47,247 nt of DNA, taken from Nostoc sp. GT001 (lineage in GTDB: Bacteria > Cyanobacteriota > Cyanobacteriia > Cyanobacteriales > Nostocaceae). The notes beneath the pieces are model-generated. The model was not told where the DNA came from, made no database searches, and worked only from the letters and a program-made list of their open reading frames with translations. The translations under genes were made by a program, and so were the position numbers. Shown here one piece after another: positions 7,641 to 16,769 of the stretch (within the stretch, counting starts at the first letter, position 1; every line of letters starts with the position of its first letter). Location: contig NZ_JAUDRJ010000003.1 of assembly GCF_030382115.1 (NCBI RefSeq), forward strand, positions 7,006,090-7,053,336, in the 5' to 3' direction.

Positions 7641-9653
7641 ATGGATACTACGAATATTTCAGAATCTAAAGTTAAATCTCTTATTCAAATTGCGGTGCAA
7701 AAGCATCAGTCAGGTGACAAGGATGAAGCTGAATCGCTAGATAAAACAGAAATAGCTGAAATCCTCGAACTAGCAGTTCAACAGCAACGAGAGAATAGTT
7801 TATTGGAGGCGGAACAGCTATATAGTCAAGTTCTGGAAAAACAACCTGATAATCCTGAAGCTTTATATGGTTTGGGAATGTTAGCACAGCAGATGGGGCA
7901 ACCTCAAATTGCTGAACAGTGGTTAAATGCGGCTTCACAAGTTCAACCAGATTCTGTGAAAACTTGGTTCAGTTTAGGTAATTTGCATTTAGTTCAGGAG
8001 CAGTTTGCCGAAGCAGAGAAAGCTTATCGGCAAGCTTTAGTTTTATTACCTAACTCACTACCGATTTACAACAACTTGGGCTATACTCTGCAACAACAAG
8101 GATTATTTGAAGAAGCAATTCACTATTATCAAAAAGCTCTAGAGTTAAAGCCAGACTTTATAGAAGCAGAGGCTAATTTGGGCAATACGTTACATGCTCA
8201 AGGTAAGCTCTCCGGCAATCAACAAATGTACTATGCACAATTAAATAATCAATTGGGTGTTGCCCGGAAAAAAGCAGGAGATTTTAAAAATGCTGTTACT
8301 TGTCACAAGCAAGCGATCGCACTACAACCAAATTTGTTAGAAGCCCATTATAACTTGGCTTTGGCGCTGCAAGAACAAGGAGAATTAGAAGAGGCGATCG
8401 CATCTTATGAAAAACTTTTGGAACTTAATCCCAACGATGGAGAAATATACCTCAACTTAGGTAAAATTTACCAGCAACTAAACCAATACCAGAAAGCAGT
8501 TTTTGCCTATCGACAAGGGTTAAAGCTAATTAATCCCCACTATGCCAAAGCATTAGCAGCTGGTGAGGATGCTGAAATTCCTCAACAAGTACCAGTCACG
8601 CCCTCAATTCCCCAAGGGGAGGTAATTGTAGGGGAATACAGCTTTCCGACTATTCCGACAGTAGCAAATACAGGTAAGCGTCCTTTCTGGAGTGTGGTGA
8701 TAACTGTATATAACCGCATAGATTATCTACTCGAATGCCTTGTCAGTGTATTGTCCCAATGGCAAGGAGAAGAGCAGATGGAAATCATCGTCATGGACGA
8801 TGCTAGTACAACGCCAGTATTTGAAGTGGTGAATAGTATTGGACAAGGAATAATCAACTACTATCGCAACCCGCAAAATCTCGGTCTGCCAGGAAATTGG
8901 AATGCCGGAGTTGCTCTCACTCGCGGTCATTGGATTCATTTACTGCACGACGATGATTATATTCTCCCAGGTTTTTATTCCCAGCTACAAGAAAGTCTAG
9001 AAGGGTGTTCAGATTCTATAGGAGCCGCTTTTACAGGTTATGAAAATATTAACGAGAAAGGGGAAGTAATTTTCAGCCAACAAGTCTATGGAGAGCAGCG
9101 AGGAATTGCCCAAAATTGGCTGCAAATTATTGGAGTTAGTAACTCATTGAATATGCCTGCGGTAGTGATTCGTCGAGAAGCGCACGAACGATTGGGCGTA
9201 TATCATCCTGAACTGACCTATACAAGCGATTGGGAAGTTTATAAACGCATTGCCTCTGTTTACGATTGGTGGTATGAACCAGAAATTTTAGCTCGTTACC
9301 GCCAACACGCTAACAATGTCACCAGCGAACTATTACTCTCTGGGAAACAGATGATATCTATCCGCCGTGCAATTGAAATTTCCAAGAGTTATTTTCCTAT
9401 TGAATACTCGGCACAAATTACTGCCCAATCCCGGAGTCATTATTTTCTTTATTGTCTAGAATCAGCCATAATTCCCCTACAGGCTGGTAATCTAGCTGGA
9501 GTTTGGCAAGGGTTAGAAGAGGCTTTAAAAATAGATCGTAGCCCTGAAGCAGTGGCAAAGTTATTCCGGTGGTTAACACAAGAAGAAGCAGCTCCTCTGC
9601 GTGATGAAATTGTCTCAAGATTTATCTCACTTCCTTTATATAGTGTTTCCTAA
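7641..9653 (+). CDS. TPR - family 2 glycosyltransferase fusion
   Basis: A 670-residue protein. Residues about 35-300 are TPRs, closely related to those of the OGT-like protein upstream (shared KLS-Q--YA-LN module). Residues about 348-570 form a GT-A fold glycosyltransferase of family 2: SVVITVYNRIDYLLECLVS, then the acidic motif HDDD, which would bind the metal and nucleotide sugar. A C-terminal helical region (to 670) follows. The protein is probably cytosolic. TPRs may hold the protein acceptor or partner enzymes. The gene's C-terminal half is a clear paralogue of the next gene. The ATG has only a weak ribosome site. Confidence 0.82.
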   Translation: MDTTNISESKVKSLIQIAVQKHQSGDKDEAESLDKTEIAEILELAVQQQRENSLLEAEQLYSQVLEKQPDNPEALYGLGMLAQQMGQPQIAEQWLNAASQVQPDSVKTWFSLGNLHLVQEQFAEAEKAYRQALVLLPNSLPIYNNLGYTLQQQGLFEEAIHYYQKALELKPDFIEAEANLGNTLHAQGKLSGNQQMYYAQLNNQLGVARKKAGDFKNAVTCHKQAIALQPNLLEAHYNLALALQEQGELEEAIASYEKLLELNPNDGEIYLNLGKIYQQLNQYQKAVFAYRQGLKLINPHYAKALAAGEDAEIPQQVPVTPSIPQGEVIVGEYSFPTIPTVANTGKRPFWSVVITVYNRIDYLLECLVSVLSQWQGEEQMEIIVMDDASTTPVFEVVNSIGQGIINYYRNPQNLGLPGNWNAGVALTRGHWIHLLHDDDYILPGFYSQLQESLEGCSDSIGAAFTGYENINEKGEVIFSQQVYGEQRGIAQNWLQIIGVSNSLNMPAVVIRREAHERLGVYHPELTYTSDWEVYKRIASVYDWWYEPEILARYRQHANNVTSELLLSGKQMISIRRAIEISKSYFPIEYSAQITAQSRSHYFLYCLESAIIPLQAGNLAGVWQGLEEALKIDRSPEAVAKLFRWLTQEEAAPLRDEIVSRFISLPLYSVS

Positions 9654-9783
9654 GCAACTGAGGTACACCCAAATCCTTGTGAGCAAAGTTAGTAACTTTG
9701 AAAACGTACCTCACCAGATTGGGAACCGCTATCAAGACTTATTTAGGGAAAAGCAAAATTTTTTAATTTTGGACTAACAAACT

Positions 9784-12339
9784 ATGTCAATTGGTCAGAT
9801 TGAGCATCCTACTATAAATACTTCATCTTTTGAGCCACAAAATCGGCAAGATGGTATTAGCGGTCTGATGCGAATTCGTAATGAAGAGGAATTTTTAGCA
9901 CCAACGATCGAATCTTGGATTGATTATGTAGATGAATTAGTAATTGTGTTTCATCAGTGTACGGACAAAGCTCCCCAAATAATCAAGGCATTTGCACAAA
10001 AATATCCTCAAAAAATACGGGCTTTTCATTACTTACCCTACGTCGATTTATTTGGTACAAAAGAACAAGTTGAATTGGATGTAAATAACATTCATTCTTT
10101 CGTTTTTTATTCTAATTTTAGTCTCAGTCTGACGCGGTATAAAATTTGCGTTGATATTGACAGTGGTCACGTGGGTATTACTGAACATTTAAAAAATATT
10201 TATCATTATTTGAAGCAAAATCATCTGCAAAATACAGCCTTATTTTTTTCAGGAGTAAATTTATATCAACGTCCAGACGATCCAAACTACTACACGAATT
10301 TAAAATCTCCTGCTTCTGGCAATGGAGATTTAGCATATTGGACAGTTTCGCAGCAAAATATTTTCGATAAACATGCAAAAATTCCATTCTGTGAAGCAAT
10401 TCAATTTGAAGGACTAACATCTTATTATTTAGGTTTTATTTTTTGGCATACACATTGGTTAAAAAAGAACGCACCTTCGAGGAATGACGGCAGAGAATTG
10501 GATGGTGAGCTTTTAGAAAAGCTGAACGATATTGAGATAATCAATAGAGATAAACAATTAGTTTTGTTATCTCAAAAATTTAAGCAAGAAAATAAAAACT
10601 TTCAAAATATTCCTTGCCAAAAGTTTTTATTGTATTTTGATTTCGCTTCTCTACCTGATGTTATAGCTCTAGAGTCCAAGCTAGTAGCAATACATAACAA
10701 CTTGGGTTATACCTTAGAACAACAAGGTAAGTTTGATGAAGCAGTCACTTGTTATCAAAAAGCCTTAGAACTTCAGCCCAACTGCGCCGAAGCAGAAGTC
10801 AACTTAGGTAACGCCCTCAACGCGCAAGGTAAACTATCAAAAGATCAACAAGCGCACTACGCGGATTTAAATCACAAATTGGGAATTTCCTGCACAATCG
10901 CAGGGGATTTCAAGAGAGCAATTAATTACTATCGTCAAGCGATCGCTCTTGACCCAAACTTGCCAGAGACATATTATAGCTTAGGCAACACCCTGCAAGA
11001 AATAGGTCAATGGTCAGAAGCGATCGCCTCTTATAGCCAAGCCCTAAAACTCAATCCCTTAAACTGGGAAATCTACATCCGTTTGAGTCAGGTTTACCAA
11101 GCTCAAAACAAGAGAGCAGAGGCGATTTCTGTATATCGTCAGGCATTAACTTTATTCAATCCTCACTATGCCAAAGCGGTGTCTGCTTACTTTGATGTTG
11201 CCATCACTCCAGAAATGCTTGTTACTCCCCCCATTCCTCAAGGTGAGGTTACTGTTGGTGACTATCAGTTTCCAGCGATTCCACCTGTAACAGACCCAGA
11301 AAAACCTCGACCATTTTGGACTGTGGTGATTCCGGTATATAACCGCACCGATTATCTTCTTGAATGTCTGGCTAGCGTCTTGGTGCAATGGACTGGGGCA
11401 GAGCAGATGGAAATTCTGGTAATGGATAATGCCAGTACAACACCGTTATTCGATCTTGTAAACAGTATTGGGGGGGGGATAATCCGCTACTACCGCAATC
11501 AGGAAAATATCGGAGTATTGCCAAATCAAAATGCAGGCATTTCCCTCAGTCGCGGTCAGTGGATTCATATCCTACATGATGATGATAGTGTGGTTCCAGG
11601 TTTTTATGACCGACTCCAGCAAAGTCTCCAAGGGTGTCCAGATTCCGTAGGAGCCGCTTTCACAAATTTTGAATATTTCAATGAAAAAGGAACAGTACTT
11701 GAAAAATGGGAAGTGATTTCCTGCTTTGGAAATCAGAAAGGTATCTGTGGGAATTTTTGGCAGCAGATTGGTGTAACATGTCCATTACAGATGCCTGCGG
11801 TTGTTATTCGTCGCCTAACTCATGAAAAAATAGGAGGTTATTATCCGAAGTTAGTTTGCACTCCTGAATGGGAACTTTATAAACGCATTACTGCTTCTTC
11901 TGATTGGTGGTACGAACCGGAAAGTTTGGCTCGTTACCGTATACATTCCGACAGACAGACAGGTGATGACTTATCATCCGGTATTTTGGCGGCATCCATC
12001 CGCCAGTGTATAGAAATTTCAGAGAGTTATCTTCCTGCTGAATATTGCGCAGACATTACAACCCAAGCTCGTAGCTATAACTTCAATTATTGTTTGACAA
12101 GGGCAGCGATTCCTCTGAACAGTGGTAATGTTATGGGAGCTTTGCGTATGCTCCAAGAAATTCTCAAACTTGACAGATCCCCGCAAGCAGTAGCAAAGTT
12201 ATTCGTTTGGTTGACTCAAGATGAAGCCGCTCCCCTAAGAGAAGAAATCATTGCTAAGTTCCTACCACTACCTGTAGATAATACCCAAGATAATATTCCT
12301 ACTGAATTAAAATCCCCACTAATTGCGATCGCATCATAG
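9784..12339 (+). CDS. Two-domain glycosyltransferase with central TPRs
   Basis: An 851-residue protein. Residues about 25-270 resemble a GT-A glycosyltransferase-like domain (SGLMRIRNEEEFLAPTIESW, with VDIDSGH as a possible DxD). Residues about 295-450 are TPRs. Residues about 505-740 are a family 2 glycosyltransferase (TVVIPVYNRTDYLLECL, then HDDD), paralogous to that of the gene before. It may add two sugars in sequence, or one domain may be non-catalytic. The stop is 3 bases before the epimerase start, so it is very likely in one operon with the sugar-biosynthesis genes. A run of nine Gs at 11470-11478 lies inside the second transferase domain. Confidence 0.82.
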   Translation: MSIGQIEHPTINTSSFEPQNRQDGISGLMRIRNEEEFLAPTIESWIDYVDELVIVFHQCTDKAPQIIKAFAQKYPQKIRAFHYLPYVDLFGTKEQVELDVNNIHSFVFYSNFSLSLTRYKICVDIDSGHVGITEHLKNIYHYLKQNHLQNTALFFSGVNLYQRPDDPNYYTNLKSPASGNGDLAYWTVSQQNIFDKHAKIPFCEAIQFEGLTSYYLGFIFWHTHWLKKNAPSRNDGRELDGELLEKLNDIEIINRDKQLVLLSQKFKQENKNFQNIPCQKFLLYFDFASLPDVIALESKLVAIHNNLGYTLEQQGKFDEAVTCYQKALELQPNCAEAEVNLGNALNAQGKLSKDQQAHYADLNHKLGISCTIAGDFKRAINYYRQAIALDPNLPETYYSLGNTLQEIGQWSEAIASYSQALKLNPLNWEIYIRLSQVYQAQNKRAEAISVYRQALTLFNPHYAKAVSAYFDVAITPEMLVTPPIPQGEVTVGDYQFPAIPPVTDPEKPRPFWTVVIPVYNRTDYLLECLASVLVQWTGAEQMEILVMDNASTTPLFDLVNSIGGGIIRYYRNQENIGVLPNQNAGISLSRGQWIHILHDDDSVVPGFYDRLQQSLQGCPDSVGAAFTNFEYFNEKGTVLEKWEVISCFGNQKGICGNFWQQIGVTCPLQMPAVVIRRLTHEKIGGYYPKLVCTPEWELYKRITASSDWWYEPESLARYRIHSDRQTGDDLSSGILAASIRQCIEISESYLPAEYCADITTQARSYNFNYCLTRAAIPLNSGNVMGALRMLQEILKLDRSPQAVAKLFVWLTQDEAAPLREEIIAKFLPLPVDNTQDNIPTELKSPLIAIAS
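11470..11478 (+). repeat. Nine-base G tract inside a glycosyltransferase gene
   Basis: (G)9 encodes three glycines (residues 563-565) in NSIGGGII. The paralogue just upstream encodes NSIGQGII at the same place, with no homopolymer. Such tracts slip during replication and would shift the frame within the GT2 domain. Confidence 0.8.
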
Positions 12340-12342
12340 GAT

Positions 12343-13371
12343 ATGAAAATACTTGTAACTGGAACTGAAGGTTATATCGGCTCGTTATTAGCTCCTCTGT
12401 TGATTCAAGAAGGTCACGAAGTTATTGGTTTAGATACTGGCTTTTATAAAGTCGGTTGGCTATATAACGGCACCAAGGTAACTGCCAAAACCCTCAACAA
12501 AGACATCCGCCACATTACAACAGAAGACCTGCAAGGTGTGGAAGCAGTAGTTCACATGGCAGAACTCTCTAACGACCCTTTAGGTCAGTTAGCCCCTGAT
12601 ATCACCTACGATATCAACCACAAAGGCTCAGTACATTTAGCGAAACTGGCGAAAGCAGCTGGAATCCAACGCTTTATCTACACTTCATCATGCAGTGTCT
12701 ATGGTTTTGCCACTGAAGACTACGTTAGCGAAGAGTCTACCATCAATCCCCAAACAGCTTATGCCAAATGCAAAGCACTTGTCGAACAGGATGTGAAACT
12801 CCTTGCTGATGATGGCTTTTCTCCCACCTTTCTCCGAAATGCCACAGCCTATGGCGCCTCTCCAAGAATGCGCTTTGATATTGTCTTAAACAATCTAGCA
12901 GGTTGGGCATGGACAATTAAAGAAATCAAGATGAACAGCGACGGTACACCTTGGCGTCCCCTAGTACATTTATTGGATATCTGCAAAGCAATTGCCTGTA
13001 CCTTAGAAGCTCCGCGTGATGTAATTCACAACCAAATTTTCAATGTCGGTGATACAAATAGCAACTATCAAGTCAAACAAATTGCTCAAATAGTTGCAGA
13101 TGTCTTTACAGATTGTCAATTGAGCTTTGGTAAACACGATCCTGATAACCGCAGCTATCGGGTTTTATTTAATAAAATTAACCAAAATTTACCAGGATTC
13201 AAATGTGAATGGAATGCCCAACGAGGTGCCCAACAACTATATAATGTCTTTCAGCAAATTGATATGGATAGAGCAACATTTGAGTCTAGAGGCTTTACCC
13301 GCCTGAAACAATTGGAATACCTCATTCGCACTCAGCAAATCGATCGAGATTTCTTCTGGCAGACTGTTTAA
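12343..13371 (+). CDS. NAD(P)-dependent sugar epimerase/dehydratase (SDR family)
   Basis: A 342-residue extended short-chain dehydrogenase. The nucleotide-binding motif GTEGYIG (7-13) starts the Rossmann fold; the catalytic triad is seen as Ser in TSSCSVYG and Tyr140-x3-Lys144 (YAKCK). Enzymes of this type epimerise, dehydrate or reduce the sugar of NDP-sugars. The substrate is unknown; the neighbouring cytidylyltransferase suggests a CDP-linked 4-keto sugar. It starts 3 bases after the preceding glycosyltransferase stop and is followed 19 bases later by the C-methyltransferase. Confidence 0.85.
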   Translation: MKILVTGTEGYIGSLLAPLLIQEGHEVIGLDTGFYKVGWLYNGTKVTAKTLNKDIRHITTEDLQGVEAVVHMAELSNDPLGQLAPDITYDINHKGSVHLAKLAKAAGIQRFIYTSSCSVYGFATEDYVSEESTINPQTAYAKCKALVEQDVKLLADDGFSPTFLRNATAYGASPRMRFDIVLNNLAGWAWTIKEIKMNSDGTPWRPLVHLLDICKAIACTLEAPRDVIHNQIFNVGDTNSNYQVKQIAQIVADVFTDCQLSFGKHDPDNRSYRVLFNKINQNLPGFKCEWNAQRGAQQLYNVFQQIDMDRATFESRGFTRLKQLEYLIRTQQIDRDFFWQTV

Positions 13372-13390
13372 AAATTTCATATAATAAGTT

Positions 13391-14656
13391 ATGAATTTGC
13401 TAAAGTCAACAAATAATAAGCTAATAACTGGTAATTGTCTATTCTGTGGAACAGGCTTACACCATACCTTTGTAGATTTAGGTATGTCTCCTCCCTGCGA
13501 AAGTTATCGCAGTCTCAAACAGCTCAATGAAGTAGAGCCATTTTATCCTCTGCATGTCTATGTTTGTGAGGAGTGTTTTTTAGTTCAACTCCAAGAATAC
13601 ATTAGTCCAGAAAATATTTTTAGCGACTACGCTTACTTCTCTTCCTACTCTGATAGCTGGTTACAACACGCCAAAAAATATGTTGATTTGGTAGTAGAAC
13701 GTTTCCAATTAAACCAGGAAAGTCAGGTCATAGAAATTGCTAGTAATGATGGCTACTTACTGCAATACTTTGTTGCCAAAAGCATCCCGGCGCTGGGAAT
13801 AGAGCCAGCAGCAAATGTTGCTGAGGTAGCAATTCAAAAAGGTATTCCTACAGTTGTCAAATTTTTTGGACAGGAGACAGCACAAGAACAGGTTGCTAAG
13901 GGCAAACAGGCAGATTTATTACTCGGAAATAATGTCCTTGCTCACACACCATATCTCAATGATTTTGTCAAGGGGATGAAAATTATCCTCAAACCGCATG
14001 GTGTAATAACTATGGAATTTCCCCACTTGATGCGGTTAATCGAGGAAAATCAGTTTGATACTATTTACCATGAGCATTTCTCTTATTTTTCCTTTCTTAC
14101 CGTAGACAAGATTTTTGCTGCTCACGGTTTGACAATTTTTGATGTAGAAGAATTAACTACTCATGGTGGTTCTTTGAGAATTTATGCCCGCCATAATGAA
14201 GACTCGTCTAAACCCGTTACTCAGCAAGTGTCAGAACTTAAAAATAGAGAAGAAGTGGCTGGTTTTACGCAATTAGAATACTATTTTTCCTTTAGAGAAC
14301 AAGTTAAAGAAACTAAACGCAACTTATTAGATTTTTTGATCAAAGTTAAGCGAGAAGGAAAATCGATTGTTGGTTACGGTGCTCCAGGTAAGGGAAATAC
14401 TCTCTTAAACTATTGCGGTATCCGCACAGATTTTCTTGACTATACAGTAGACCGTAACCCTTATAAACAGGGTCAATTTTTACCAGGAACTCATATTCCG
14501 ATTTTTCATCCAGATAAAATTGCCGAAACAAAGCCTGACTATATACTAATATTACCCTGGAATCTGAAAAATGAAATTATGACCCAAATGGCTTACATTC
14601 GGGACTGGGGAGGACAATTTGTTGTACCAATTCCTGAAGTTAATGTCTACTCTTAA
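13391..14656 (+). CDS. Sugar C-methyltransferase (SAM-dependent, three-domain)
   Basis: A 421-residue protein with the three-part build of deoxysugar C-methyltransferases such as TylC3 and NovU: an N-terminal zinc-binding region (CLFCG and CEEC), a central SAM-binding domain (VIEIASNDGYLLQYF) and a C-terminal domain with VGYGAPGKGNTLLNYCG. The EHFSYFS motif lies near the presumed active site. Known members methylate carbon 3 or 5 of a 4-keto NDP-sugar to make branched sugars. It sits in one strand-coherent run with the other sugar genes. Confidence 0.85.
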   Translation: MNLLKSTNNKLITGNCLFCGTGLHHTFVDLGMSPPCESYRSLKQLNEVEPFYPLHVYVCEECFLVQLQEYISPENIFSDYAYFSSYSDSWLQHAKKYVDLVVERFQLNQESQVIEIASNDGYLLQYFVAKSIPALGIEPAANVAEVAIQKGIPTVVKFFGQETAQEQVAKGKQADLLLGNNVLAHTPYLNDFVKGMKIILKPHGVITMEFPHLMRLIEENQFDTIYHEHFSYFSFLTVDKIFAAHGLTIFDVEELTTHGGSLRIYARHNEDSSKPVTQQVSELKNREEVAGFTQLEYYFSFREQVKETKRNLLDFLIKVKREGKSIVGYGAPGKGNTLLNYCGIRTDFLDYTVDRNPYKQGQFLPGTHIPIFHPDKIAETKPDYILILPWNLKNEIMTQMAYIRDWGGQFVVPIPEVNVYS

Positions 14657-14706
14657 GTATTTAGTATTTTTGCTCGTCAAAAAATCGTTAAAAAGAGGTA
14701 AGTGAC

Positions 14707-15504
14707 ATGAAAGTAGTTTTATTTTGCGGTGGTTTAGGAGCCAGAATGAGAGAATACTCAGAAAGTATTCCTAAGCCAATGGTAAATATTGGTTATAGGC
14801 CAATATTATGGCATGTAATGAAATACTATGCTCACTATGGACACAAAGATTTTATCTTATGTCTTGGTTACAAGTCTGACCTCATTAAAAGCTATTTTTT
14901 GAATTACAATGAATGGCTTTCTAATAACTTTACTCTTTCTAACGGTAGCCAAATTCAGTTGTTTAATCGAGATATTCAAGATTGGAATATTACATTTGTA
15001 GATACAGGGTTAACTGCCAACATTGGTCAAAGATTCAAAGCAGTAGAAAAGTATCTAGAAGGAGAAGAAGTATTTTTAGCTAATTATAGTGATGGTTTGA
15101 CAGATTTACATTTACCAACGTATATCAATAATTTTTATCAACGTGATAAAATCGGTAGTTTTTTATGTGTCAGACCAAGCCAAACTTTTCACTTAGTTGA
15201 TATGAAAGAGGATGGTTTGGTAAAAAATATCCAAGATGTAAAACAATGTGATATTTGGATTAATGGAGGATATTTTATCTTTAAAAAAGAGATTTTCAAC
15301 TATATAAATTATGGCGAAGAACTGGTCATGGAGCCTTTTCAAAGATTGATTGCCAAAGAAGAACTTTTTGCATATAAATACACTGGCTTTTTCGGAGTAA
15401 TGGATACCTTTAAAGAGAAACAACAGTTGGATGATATGTATGCTCAAGGCAACAGACCTTGGGAAGTTTGGGGAGATGAACAAGTACAAATCGACCATTT
15501 ATGA
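14707..15504 (+). CDS. rfbF: Glucose-1-phosphate cytidylyltransferase-like (RfbF family)
   Basis: A 265-residue nucleotidyltransferase. GGLGARMREYSESIPKPM (residues 8-25) is the nucleotide-binding and catalytic signature; ILWHVMKYYAHYG, WNITFVDTG and WINGGYFIF match RfbF-type CTP:glucose-1-phosphate cytidylyltransferases. It makes CDP-glucose, the entry point to CDP-deoxysugars. The next step would be a CDP-glucose 4,6-dehydratase, which is absent from the window. A GAGG ribosome site precedes the ATG. The stop overlaps the next start (ATGA), so translation is coupled to the PIG-L gene. Confidence 0.82.
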   Translation: MKVVLFCGGLGARMREYSESIPKPMVNIGYRPILWHVMKYYAHYGHKDFILCLGYKSDLIKSYFLNYNEWLSNNFTLSNGSQIQLFNRDIQDWNITFVDTGLTANIGQRFKAVEKYLEGEEVFLANYSDGLTDLHLPTYINNFYQRDKIGSFLCVRPSQTFHLVDMKEDGLVKNIQDVKQCDIWINGGYFIFKKEIFNYINYGEELVMEPFQRLIAKEELFAYKYTGFFGVMDTFKEKQQLDDMYAQGNRPWEVWGDEQVQIDHL

Positions 15505-16154
15505 TCCAACTTAGTTTGAATAAGATAGAAGAATCTGAGTACAAAATTCTTTGTCTAGGTTCTCATTGCGATGATATCGAGATTGGTTGTGGAGGTACAA
15601 TCTTAAAGCTGATAGAGACTTACCAAGATGTTGTTATCTATTGGGTTGTCTTTAGTTCCAATGAGCAAAGAGCAGAGGAAGCAACCACTAGTGCTAATCT
15701 CTTCTTAGAAGAAATCCCAGTCAAGAAAATTATCATTAAAAATTTTCGAGATGGCTTTTTGCCTTTTCAAGGGATAGAGGTGAAGGAATGTTTTGAACAG
15801 TTGAAGCAAGAATTTTCACCCGATATAATCTTTACTCATCACCGAGACGATCGCCACCAAGATCACCGCTTAATTTCTGAGTTGACTTGGAATACCTTTA
15901 GAAATCATTTAATTTTAGAATATGAAATACCCAAATATGATGGTGATTTGGGTATTCCTAATTTCTTTGTCCATTTAAATGAAACACTCTGCCGCCGAAA
16001 AATTCAATATATTTTGGATGCGTTCCCTACCCAGAATAATAAGCAGTGGTTTACAGAAGAGACTTTTCGTTCCATGCTCAGAATTCGTGGGATTGAATCA
16101 AACTCGCCGGGTAAATATGCTGAGGCCTTTTACTGTCGAAAAATGTTTTTCTAA
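15501..16154 (+). CDS. PIG-L family (LmbE-like) deacetylase
   Basis: A 217-residue zinc-dependent deacetylase. SHCDDIEIGCGG (21-32) is the family's zinc motif, usually PHPDD, and THHRDDRHQDH (about 111-121) supplies further metal and catalytic residues. Relatives remove acetyl groups from N-acetyl sugars. In this cluster it may deacetylate an amino sugar or a sugar intermediate. The cysteine for proline in the first motif keeps the metal-binding His22 and Asp25. The start overlaps the stop of the cytidylyltransferase by four bases. Confidence 0.85.
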   Translation: MIQLSLNKIEESEYKILCLGSHCDDIEIGCGGTILKLIETYQDVVIYWVVFSSNEQRAEEATTSANLFLEEIPVKKIIIKNFRDGFLPFQGIEVKECFEQLKQEFSPDIIFTHHRDDRHQDHRLISELTWNTFRNHLILEYEIPKYDGDLGIPNFFVHLNETLCRRKIQYILDAFPTQNNKQWFTEETFRSMLRIRGIESNSPGKYAEAFYCRKMFF

Positions 16155-16193
16155 AAAATTAGAATTTTAATTTTCTCTCAAGTTTGTAAATTT

Positions 16194-16748
16194 ATGATCT
16201 TCACTGAAACTAAAATAAAAGAAGCATTTATTGTTGATTTAGAGTTGCATCAAGATATTCGCGGCTTTTTTGCTCGGACTTTTTGTGTTCAGGAATTTCA
16301 AAATCGTGGTTTAAAGCCTACTATTGCCCAATGCAATTTATCTTTTAACTATAAAAAAGGAACGTTGCGGGGTATGCATTATCAAATGCCTCCTTCTCAG
16401 GAAACAAAATTGGTGCGTTGTATCAGGGGGGCTATTTATGATGTAATTATCGATTTGCGTCCAAATTCTCCTAGCTATTTATCTCATATTGGTATAGAAT
16501 TGACGGCTGAAAATCGCCTTGCTCTCTATATCCCAGATAGGTGCGCTCATGGGTTCCAAACGCTCACTGACGAAACCGAAGTGGCTTATCAAATGGGTGA
16601 CTTATATGCACCAGAATATGCTAATGGGTATCGCTACGACGATCCAGCCTTTGGTATTGAATGGCCTCTACCTGTGACTGAAATTTCAGAAAAAGATCGG
16701 GCTTGGAGTTTATTTGAATCGACAAAAATTGTAACGCCTATGACTTAG
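16194..16748 (+). CDS. rfbC: dTDP-4-dehydrorhamnose 3,5-epimerase-like (RmlC/RfbC family)
   Basis: A 184-residue cupin epimerase. The family's core is plain: GTLRGMHYQ with catalytic His62, ETKLVRCIRGAIYDVIIDLR, and ALYIPDRCAHGFQTL. Members invert C3 and/or C5 of 4-keto-6-deoxy NDP-sugars. With an RfbF-type enzyme nearby, the substrate may be a CDP-linked rather than dTDP-linked sugar. It lies 39 bases after the deacetylase and 21 before the DUF4910 gene. Confidence 0.85.
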   Translation: MIFTETKIKEAFIVDLELHQDIRGFFARTFCVQEFQNRGLKPTIAQCNLSFNYKKGTLRGMHYQMPPSQETKLVRCIRGAIYDVIIDLRPNSPSYLSHIGIELTAENRLALYIPDRCAHGFQTLTDETEVAYQMGDLYAPEYANGYRYDDPAFGIEWPLPVTEISEKDRAWSLFESTKIVTPMT

Positions 16749-16769
16749 GCTTTTAAAAGGATTCTACTT

